This document shows positions 55,521 to 64,000 of a DNA stretch of 64,000 bases, one piece after another. The DNA comes from Citrus sinensis (Eukaryota > Streptophyta > Magnoliopsida > Sapindales > Rutaceae), in NCBI RefSeq assembly GCF_022201045.2, contig NC_068561.1, forward strand, positions 23,318,501 through 23,382,500, read 5' to 3'. The notes under the pieces are model-generated. The model had not been told where the DNA came from. It saw only the letters and a program-made list of their open reading frames with translations, and searched no databases. Numbering within the stretch: position 1 is the stretch's first letter; every line of letters begins with the position of its first letter. The position numbers were made by a program, and so were the translations under genes.

Positions 55521-56710
55521 ATGTCAGGCACGGAGGAAGTGAAAGATCAAGAAATGGTAGATGGAAATGCTCCTGAGGAGTCTCAGAAAACCATCCCATC
55601 ATCCGAAGAGGAGGTTTGGATTTATGACCTGGATTTTGTGCACTTGATTTAATTCAAGGCCTGAAACTGAATGCTGTTAGATCTTTTTGTTGTTGCTTAT
55701 TGTTGCATCTCTTTTTTGTTTAACAGGAGGCTGCTTTAAAGAAGAAATACGGAGGAATTGTCCCTAAGAAACCGCCGCTTATTTCTAAGGTGATTTTTGT
55801 CATGAATTTACTTTTCCATAGTTTGGTGAGATGCTGAATTGTGCTGTTTCCAACTATATATCTAATTTGATGTTAGGACCACGAGCGTGCTTACTTTGAT
55901 TCTGCTGATTGGGCACTTGGAAAGGTACTTTACATTGGTTCTCCACTATGTTCTTTCTTAGCTTGATGGTGCTGGGGAACACGCATTAAGTTAGTTGACC
56001 AATATTCTTCAATGAATTTGAATGATAGCAGCAAGGTGTTGAGAAGCCAAAAGGACCACTTGAAGCCCTTCGGCCCAAGTTGCAGGTAGTAATTTTATTT
56101 TATTTTTTCAAATAAAAAATAATATTCTTGACTTTATTCAATCAGGTACAGAACTGTATGTTTAAGTATATTAATTACTTATCTTAACACTTGATGCAAG
56201 ATTGGATTTTATAGGAATGATTGCAACTAATAATTCTACAATCTCTGTAGCAATACTTAAATTGCACCAGTATAAAATGAGTCAGGCAGATCATCTCTTT
56301 CCTTGATGCTTTCTTTTATATATTTTATGAGTATCATATTTAGTGTGCAAATCACATGGAGCACGTGCTGAGGTTTGTTTGGAAGTCAATACTTTAAGGT
56401 TCCTTTAAGAAGTGAGCATACACTTGCATTTAGCTGGTGGCTTAGTGCTATATTTTCTTTTGTGTTTCAGCCCACACAACAGCAAACACGATATCGGAAG
56501 TCTCCTTATGCTCCAGCGGGTGGTGAAGGTATGCCTTATAGCTGGATTCACTTTTTTTCAAGCTTTTACCGCTAATGTTGAATACCTCTCCTTCAATTTT
56601 TTTCATTCAAAAGGAGAAAAGGAAACTTACTTTTTCCCCCCCTTTTTTTTTTTTATGTGTGTGTAGATGGAGGGAGTGCTCCTCCTGAGGATGCAACTGC
56701 CAATGAATGA
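55521..56710 (+). CDS. endosulfine / ARPP-19 family PP2A-B55 inhibitor
   Basis: Six coding exons, 55521-55613, 55727-55789, 55877-55924, 56032-56085 (or from 56029), 56471-56528 and 56667-56710, give 119 or 120 residues. The family core is intact: KKKYGGIVPKKPPLISKD followed by AYFDSADWALGK, the plant form of the FDSGDY motif. S61 is the expected Greatwall-kinase site. When phosphorylated, such proteins block PP2A-B55 and favour mitosis or nutrient signalling. The tails are acidic and unordered. The acceptor of exon 4 is a TAGCAG (NAGNAG) tandem, so isoforms with one or two Gln are possible. The start ATG sits after a spliced leader. Confidence 0.92.
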
Positions 56711-58166
56711 GACACAGCTATTGAGTCTTCAATCTTTGAGGACCTTTGATTGTTATTCTGATACCTACATAGGTAATTGGTAATATTGGATGTTCCTGAT
56801 AATAAAGTTGGTTAAGATGTTTCAATATTAGCTGAAAGGAACAAATGACATCATTTATGTAGTTGAGACTTGTTGGAACTAAAATGTTCTGCGTTCCAAG
56901 TTTTCCGGGTGTGGACATGATTGTTGATTTGTGAGTGAACAGCTTTACAAAAAATTAATAGATTTTTGTCGCATTTTGAACCCTCTTTTGTTTGTCTAGT
57001 TGCTGTGGTGATATTGAATGAGCTGGTTAATTTTTAGGCAAAACTAAGATCTGTGCCTCAGCTCTGGGTTATGTAGTTCTGTGCTAAAACTCACCAGTTA
57101 GATCATTGCTTGAGTAAAAATAAATCTTGATGGCTCTCTGTACTGCTTTTTTGAACACTTGAGTAGATTTTAAACCTATCCGTGCAACAATATTAGAGAG
57201 ATTTTGATCAATTCATGAAGTATAACGATTACGTTTCAAAATGAATTGTTAGATGTCTCAAACTCAAAGTTAAGGCACTGGGTCTACAGTTTGAGCATGA
57301 TTGTTATTTAAGCATAATTGGAACTCTTGTTTGATAATTATGAGATGTATGAGCGCTATAACGCTGGCTGAAGCGAATGGATTGATTCTTATTTCAAAGA
57401 AATGGACAGCTCGCGAGCAGGCAAACGATCAGTTTCCTGAAATATTTTGGTTGACTTTCTGGTGGAGAGAGCCTATAATTGTCTCGTGTACTTCATCTTG
57501 AATTAGAAGTTGAAAGTCTCTCTCTCTTTTCGGTCTTTACCGTATGAAATCTGATGAAGTATTCGCCAATGAATATGGGAGGGACCCTTAGTATAAACAA
57601 TATATTAAAAAAAAAATGTAATTCATAGAGTGCATAGCCTGTCAATAGGGACCTCTTACTATCAACAAAGTATACAAACACTATAATTAAAGAAAATATT
57701 AGCATCGATTATGAGAAAGCGGCTTTTGAATTTCGGTAGGAGACGAGGTGAAGATCGAGATTAGCGAGATTATCTGCACTGCAGCTCCAACATCTTCTTA
57801 GCGAGATTGGTGGAAATTGATCATTCTCACTTCGCTTCCCTCAAAAGTTGGGAAAAGGAGACTTACAACATTTAAGGTTAATTATTATTTGTAACTTAAC
57901 AGACAACTAAAATTTGTTTATGACTATGAGCAAGAGTAAAGAAATGATGTATATATGTTCGTAAATCTAAAATCTTGAATATACCCAATATTATTTGCAA
58001 GCAAATGATGTGCTGATTATATCGAACTTTTTATTTCGTTATCTGAGAATGAGGGGGATGGGAAGATTATTCAAAACCCTAGAGTTTATATAATTATATC
58101 TAGTAAAAAATAATTTAAACGCCAAAGAATGAGTGTTATATATAAACCTATTTAATTATACTATTA
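56711..58166. other. 3' UTR of the endosulfine gene and intergenic DNA
   Basis: No further gene is supported. ORFs at 57301-57501 and 57493-57705 show no recognisable family. Confidence 0.5.
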
Positions 58167-59293
58167 GGTAGCGTTTACTTTTTGAATTAGAGTGGGAATC
58201 CTATGATTGAGAGTGTGGAGTGGGAGTGACCGAGTGAGAATGAGAGTAGATTGTTTACTTACATTGAAATTGAAGCATGAAATGGAGATCAGAATTTAAT
58301 TTATGTGTTTACTTTGTCTTGGATTGGGAGTAAATAGCTTTAAATTATAAATTTATCCTTATTTAAAGAATTATAGTTTTTAATTACAAAGTTAATAAAA
58401 AATATATTTAATGAATAAACGTTTATTTTATTATATTTGTAATTTTATAATAAATTATTAATATTCTTAATTATGAACATCACAATTTTTTTATTAATTT
58501 TAATTATAATTATATAAATTAAAAATTATTGATAAGGGCAATATAAATGAAATATTTTTACTATTAACATAGTATGAAATTAATATTTTCTTAGAATAAA
58601 CTATTTATTAGTATTAATTATTAATATAAAAAATATAATACTAATATTTTTAAATAAATATAATAATATTATATTTTCAAATAAAGATGGTATATAGTAA
58701 TATTATTAATTCTCTATTAATATGATATTATTATTTTTAAGTAATTTAGACTTAGAATCAAACCAAATTATTATTTAGTTAAATATAATAATATTTATTT
58801 AAATAAATATAATATTATTTAAATATTTATTAAATTTAATTATAGTAAATTTAATAAAAAGAGGGTAAATATAAAAGGAAACATTATTTTATTTTATTTT
58901 ATATAATTATATTAAATTTATTATTATATAAAATAATAATATAATATTATTTAGTACAAAATTAATATTTTCTTAGAATAAACTATTTATTATTAATATT
59001 AAATAAATATAGTACTATTATTTTTTAAATAAATATAATAATATTAATCAAATAAATATAATATATTTTATTTTATTAAATATTAAATATTAAATTAAGT
59101 TAAATTAAATTAAAAAGGGTATTTCCACTCCCACCTCTTCCCATGGGAGTCCCACTCCCACTCCCACTCCCCACTCCAAAAATGGGTGGGGCCCATGGAG
59201 TGGGATTCCCAATCCGAAGTTAATTTGTTGAAATAAACACTGGAGTGGGAAGAATCCGCACTCTTCATTTTCACTCCAAAAAGTAAACACATC
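58167..59293 (-). mobile_element. MITE, PIF/Harbinger-like, copy 2 (opposite orientation to copy 1)
   Basis: Left end GGTAGCGTTTACTTTTTGAA; right end, reverse-complemented, GATGTGTTTACTTTTTGGAG. Internal AT-rich blocks, such as AGAAAATATTAATTTCATAC on the minus strand, match AAAAAATATTAATTTTGTAC of copy 1. The block with AATTAATATTTTCTTAGAAT occurs twice inside (about 58578 and 58961), so this copy is enlarged to 1.13 kb by an internal duplication. TTA precedes the left end; the right-hand target duplication is uncertain. Confidence 0.6.
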
Positions 59294-60038
59294 ATAAATT
59301 AATATTGTCACGACTTGGTTGAACCGTCCCTGTAAAAAAAGGGGGGAAAAAAAAAGCAGCATGGAAATCATGTGTGTTTATTATATAATTAATCATTATG
59401 TCCAATTCTACTGATTGATAATTATTTCTCGATTTACTTTAACCCCCCAGATTTATTACCGTGCGTCAAGTAGTCGAAAAATTAATGGATTTTGACCAAA
59501 AGAAATTGTAAATATTAATTAACTTCAACGTGTTTTAAAAAATTGGGTGAAGAGTTGAAATCCCTCAATATACATGAATCTGTGACTAATCTGACCGCAA
59601 CAATCCAACCACATAACCCCAAATTTTGCTCATCAATAGAAACCTTGATAATATTTGACCCTAACCATTCAACTTTAAATAGAATTAATAATATTGGTAA
59701 AGCTGTCATCCTTACATTTTCCATTTTGATCATACCCGAATTTTCTTTATTGTTCAATGTTTAATATTTTATAACTCCAATTCAATTGTTCATGGAAGAC
59801 ATCTGCATTTTTGTTCTTTTATGGGTTTGACCACAAAACCGTCTCTTCCCTTACTTACAAAAGAAGGCCAAAACCAGCTTTTAATACATATACACGCACA
59901 TATACAGCCAGCGCCATAGCCAGAATCTACGCGTTTTCGCCAACTTTAATCAATATTATATATTCTAGCTAGTACTCCGTGTAAATGAAACCCTAGTTGG
60001 AGAAAGACATATTCAGAAACATTGAAGAAAGAATAGTT
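59294..60038 (+). promoter_or_regulatory. intergenic; upstream region of small gene C
   Basis: AT-rich DNA. The two overlapping ORFs at 59515-59764 lie on opposite strands and are probably chance. The promoter of the following gene is expected after 59850. Confidence 0.35.
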
Positions 60039-60554
60039 ATGGCGGCTTCTCTTCCTCATTTCAATGCTTTGATCAAACCATCTTTCAAGCGAAACACTCG
60101 AAGAGCCTTGCAAGTTATGGCTCATCAGAGCTTTAGAGATGAAGGTAAGTTTATATCAAATATTATAGGTGGGTGGGTGGGTGGGTGTGTGTAGATATAT
60201 ATTTGTTTCCTTTGCATGCAAGTTTAGTTCAATATTTGACGAGGGAGGGCTTTGTTTGCATGTTTGCTTTTGACAGGTAGATTAAGTAATAACAATATTG
60301 TTGATGCAAATTTGAAAGTTTTAAGGGAGAGGATAGAGAAGATTCAAATCAAAGAGAGACTCGAGAAATGTTGCAGATGCGATCAATATGGATGGAATTA
60401 TTCACCTGGGTATGATTATAAATTCAAAAGAGCCAAGGATTTACGGCAGTTCTTTGAGATTGTAAAATTAATTAGTGGGACAATATGCTTCACTTGCCTT
60501 AGTGGCACGGCTTTTCTTTGCCTTCTTTCCGTCTTAGTTCATATTAGCCAATGA
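60039..60554 (+). CDS. small predicted plastid membrane protein, family member C
   Basis: Two exons, 60039-60144 and 60277-60554, give 127 residues. The N-terminus MAASLPHFNALIKPSFKRNT is transit-peptide-like. The core GRLSNNNIVDANLKVLRERI corresponds to GQLVDESMIVLRKRI of gene A and GGRLVDENMIVLRMRI of gene B. A hydrophobic C-terminal segment lies at about 100-125. The middle has C-C-x2-C (KCCRCDQ) in place of the WMEWE motif. An in-frame ATG at 59997 would add 14 residues without transit character, so 60039 is preferred. The intron falls exactly at the G/GRL boundary that the intronless relatives read through. Function is unknown. Confidence 0.6.
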
Positions 60555-61437
60555 TGACTTACATTCTAGTTTAATTTGTGAACATAAATTGTGTAACTCT
60601 GCATATAAATATCCTCTTGTGAGTGTGTTAGATTTTAATTTCATTCATTATTTACAAATAAGAAGTTTAATCCATTGTCTGTGCTTGCCTTCATGATTTG
60701 AAAAGTTTTCCGTAAGTTCTTTAACGTCATAATCTTATAAGAAATTTCAATGAAAGAAGAATCTAGTTGATATGGTGTTAGTGGTGATCAATCCTCGTCC
60801 TTCAACTTTTATTCAATTTTCAAAAGCTTTTGTCTATTTCCTTCGATCAAAGGTTATAGAAAATGATTTTGCTTTGCCTTGGGAGAGTTTTTAATGATGT
60901 CAAAATCATCGTAAACATGCACGTGGTAATTGCTTATTGGCTCCAAATAGTCCAAATTTTTAGATATTAATATATTGATGTCCGCTGGCTATGCACTTTG
61001 CTTCCCAGTTGTGATCCAATAATCACTATTAAACAAAATTATCGTTAGATGATTGCGAAAACTGAAAAGGACTCGGCAAACCTTTCTGCACGTTGAAGAT
61101 ATGTCTAAAAATAGTTTTATAAAGAGAGAGCGCCTGCCCCGAGCAGCTTTCAATGTCGTTTATCACCGAATCAAAATTTTGGAAAATGTAAATTATGCAA
61201 AGACACATCAATTTTGGCGCAAGTTGCGGCTTCATTATGTGGTTTTTTTAGAGTCATTAAGCGTGATTAAAGCAGTAAGAAAATGGACCTAAAATTGCAA
61301 AAACATAGTTTTATTTCTAAATTCCAAATATTAGTTCCAAATGCCAAATAAATTAAATAACTTTCCCCTTTAAAATGTCAGTTCAAGGGAAATCGATCCA
61401 TTCAGCCCTCGCTTCCACACCTTCAGATATAATTACG
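60555..61437. other. intergenic, nothing recognised
   Basis: 3' UTR of gene C and AT-rich sequence. The overlapping ORFs near 61029-61292 on opposite strands have no recognisable product. Confidence 0.5.
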
Positions 61438-61905
61438 AAAATGTGGATTTTGTAATTTTTAATTAATTCCTATAAATATAATTTTGTAATTTTTAATTAA
61501 TTTCTATAGATATATTTCGTCAATAATCTCTCTCTTTGTGTGTGCGTGGGTGTTTGCACATGTGTGTGTGGATGTGTGCACGTGCGTGCACAGGCATGTG
61601 CACTTGCGCTCATGTGTGTGCATGTGTAGAATTTGTGCGGATTCGTTATAGCTAATTGAACATAAACTCTAATGTTAATTTTGTAATTCATATAGATATA
61701 ATTTTTTAATTTTTAATTAATTTCTAGACATATAATTATGTCGATAATCTCTCTCTTTGTGTGAGTATGTGTGCCCACATGTGCACGTGTGTGTGCATGT
61801 GTGTGGGCGTGCGCGCGCATGTGTGTGCATGTGCGCACTCGCACGTGTGTGTGTGCAAAAGTCGTGCGGATTCGTTATAGTTAATTGAACAAAAACTTTG
61901 ATGTA
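61438..61905. repeat. duplicated block with GT/CATGTG-rich microsatellite
   Basis: TAATTTTTAATTAATTTCTA, then ATAATCTCTCTCTTTGTGTG, then 80-110 bp of GTGTGCATGTG-type repeats, then GTGCGGATTCGTTATAG occur twice in order (about 61485-61665 and 61705-61895). A partial third start lies at about 61455. The alternating purine-pyrimidine runs could form Z-DNA. Minus-strand His/Thr-rich ORFs here are artefacts of the repeat. Confidence 0.85.
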
Positions 61906-61954
61906 ATAGCAAATCCATGCAAAATCCACATTTTCGTGTTTGTATACTTTTATA

Positions 61955-62350
61955 AGTGTTTGTTTGGTATAACTTATCTAATGACAATTAATGTTTATTT
62001 AATTTGCACCTTTTTAAATTTTTTGCTGCCATTTGAATGTTAATTTAATAGAGGTTTTTGAAGATTAAAAAATTTATTTTGCCTCTATCAGCACAAGTTC
62101 AAAATTTTGGACTTTGGGGGAGTAGAGGTTAAAAAGTGTTTTTCAAATGTTAAAATATTTAAAATATTATTTACTTTTTTTGATGATTTGCTTTCATTCA
62201 TTTCTTAATATAACTTGTTTATTAAAGTAATTTTATAATTTTTACTCAAAAATTTTGTTGACAAAAAAATAAATAATTTTTCTTTGTGTAAAAAACTCTA
62301 CTAAAAAAAACTATACTCAACTAAGTTCTATGCTAAAGCTGCAAACGGGA
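61955..62350 (-). mobile_element. AT-rich MITE-like element, relative of 2825-3240
   Basis: Reverse-complemented, about 62120-62070 reads AACCTCTACTCCCCCAAAGT and CCAAAATTTTGAACTTGTGC, matching the interior of 2825-3240. The end ATAAGTTATACCAAACAAAC also matches. The other end may be GGCTCCCGTTTGCAGC. No coding sequence. Confidence 0.4.
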
Positions 62351-64000
62351 GCCTAAGTGTAAAATATCTAAATTTCATTCATCATTTACAGTAATAACTT
62401 ATGTTGATAATCCACTATTTATATGATATGAAACTTACCGTATGCTTTTTTTATTTTTTTTGTTTTGAAGTTGTTAAATTTCAAGATCAACATTATGTTG
62501 TTTTCCTATAAGTGAATTTATTGTTGTTGTTGGCTTTTTTTTTTTTGGGTGAAATTTTTAAAAGACTCTTCTGTCTATTTCGACTGAGTATTATATGTAG
62601 AGGCATTTTCCATTTTTCCCTAAATATTTGTGTAGGAGAAATTTGATTTTTTTTTTAAAAAAAAAAATTATAAGAAAGTGAAAATCTTTCATTTATTTAA
62701 CACTTCGAATGTATTCATAACTTCTGCTGGCATTGTTTCCAGCCAAACAGCAGATGTATGGAGAGATATAATCTTGAAATCTCCATTTTGCTTACCCACG
62801 AAGTGTTTCGAATGGTGTCAAAATCATAACAAATAATAAAACATTGAAAGCGCAGCCAAATAATCCAAAATACAATAAATATTAAAACAATGATGCCTGC
62901 ATACCCCTGCGTCCCAGTTCTTCCAATTAGATGATGTTATTAGCTAATCAATTTGAAGGGGTCCCAGTAAACATAATGTTGCCATATTGAAATATATTCA
63001 CTAATAGATATATTTTGTTTATTAATCACGAAATCTATCTTTTAATTATCGAAGATTTTGTATGGATACTGCATGAAAGACATCGATTTTTGTCTCAAGT
63101 CGTGGCTTATCCGATTATTCTGACCAAATCTTAGCAATTAATTAACTTGTATCATCAATTAGAGGCCCCTTCTTTTTTGATAAGATCAATTCGGGGCGTT
63201 TGACATGATTTTTTTTTTTTTGTCTCGTTTGAGCGCACATTTTTTATTTGGTTTCACATTACATCGTTGAAATTTGAAAACAAATAATTTATGGTCAAAC
63301 CGTAAAAATATTTTTCATCAATTACCCGGAAGTACCTTTGTATGTGGACAAAAAAGGCAGAGGAGGAAAAGAAACAAGGAAGCCGAAGGAAACCAAAATA
63401 ATAATTCCCCTCATTAAAAATATTGAGCTTATATGCTTTCTTTTCTTTTCTCTCTCGATGAGTATTTTCGACTCAGTTCCCGGGCAAGAATCAGACCACT
63501 TTGAAAAGGCCACTTTATAACCAAACTAATGTACGTCGGGTTTGTGTGGTTTGGTTCACGAGAGATTGACAGTGATAGTTGTTTTTCAATTAAATGTATT
63601 ATTTGTTGAATTTGGATAGCGTACTGTTCTTTGACATTTATTATTGTATTATTATTTAATAAATAGAACGAGTTTCTTTCCAACTCCCAACTCCTAAGGC
63701 CAAAGCATGAAAAAAAAACCACTATTGGCTGAGCCAATGGCGGTAATGGTACCTAAACTAGATGGCTGATCAATATGCTTTCTACTATTAATAATGAAAT
63801 AGTTGATTTACGAGGTAAGTTACATGAAGAAATGTGCAAAATTGAAGGCTTGGAGGTGGAACAATCATACGATGCATCTAATACGCTGGCTGCAGAAACA
63901 TGATTTATTTTGCGTGTTCTTTACCATGCCGGATCACGTCAAGAAAGGATGTGTCATTCAAATGCTTCGTTGTGGGATGTAATTCGATATCAGTTACAAT
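62351..64000. other. intergenic, nothing recognised
   Basis: AT-rich sequence with poly-T and poly-A tracts to the end of the window. The ORFs at 63322-63737 on both strands have no recognisable family. Confidence 0.5.

Noticed and set aside
61497-61987. His/Thr/Cys-rich minus-strand ORFs
   Set aside because: They are translations of the GTGTGCATGTG microsatellite, not proteins.

Overview
This is a plant nuclear window, almost certainly from a eudicot. Protein genes have GT-AG introns, the DNA between genes is very AT-rich, short non-autonomous transposons are common, and every recognisable protein is of plant type. The gene content would fit a rosid tree such as Citrus, but I cannot fix the species from sequence alone.

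Left part (about 1-13.9 kb): a probable LTR remnant and AT-rich MITE-like DNA lead into a tandem array of four SINA-like RING/SIAH ubiquitin-ligase genes, all on the minus strand. The two outer members (3461-4527 and 11215-13868) are open. The two inner ones (6148-7334 and 8992-9961) are damaged, both at the second RING cysteine codon. The array is head to head with nuclear CLPP3, a chloroplast Clp protease subunit (14763-17740). From memory, Arabidopsis chromosome 1 shows the same neighbour pair. Next come an ELL-associated factor (EAF) gene (18749-21538, minus), a LINE remnant, and a small predicted plastid protein with a CHORD-like Cys/His pattern (23394-25386).

Middle part (26.9-37.5 kb): two paralogous small genes for predicted plastid membrane proteins (26928-27380 and 30218-30700) lie in a duplicated, gene-poor stretch. 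The 3' flank of the second is tandemly duplicated, with a later 325-bp insertion in one copy. Three tRNA-derived SINEs sit close together at 34.7-36.7 kb. A third, more divergent family member lies far away at 60039-60554 and has an intron.

Right part (38-60.6 kb): a PIN-LIKES auxin carrier (38006-39403), the 60S export adaptor NMD3 (40429-41961, minus), a RING-CH membrane E3 ligase (45751-47846), translation factor eIF5 with a 79-codon upstream ORF in its leader (48798-50375, minus), and an endosulfine/ARPP-19 type PP2A inhibitor (55521-56710). The NMD3, eIF5 and endosulfine genes all carry telo-box type AAACCCTAA motifs near their 5' ends, the usual mark of plant translation and growth genes. 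MITEs (one hAT-like copy has an 8-bp target duplication), foldback elements and a duplicated GT-rich microsatellite fill the remainder. No rRNA gene, free-standing tRNA gene or CRISPR array was seen.
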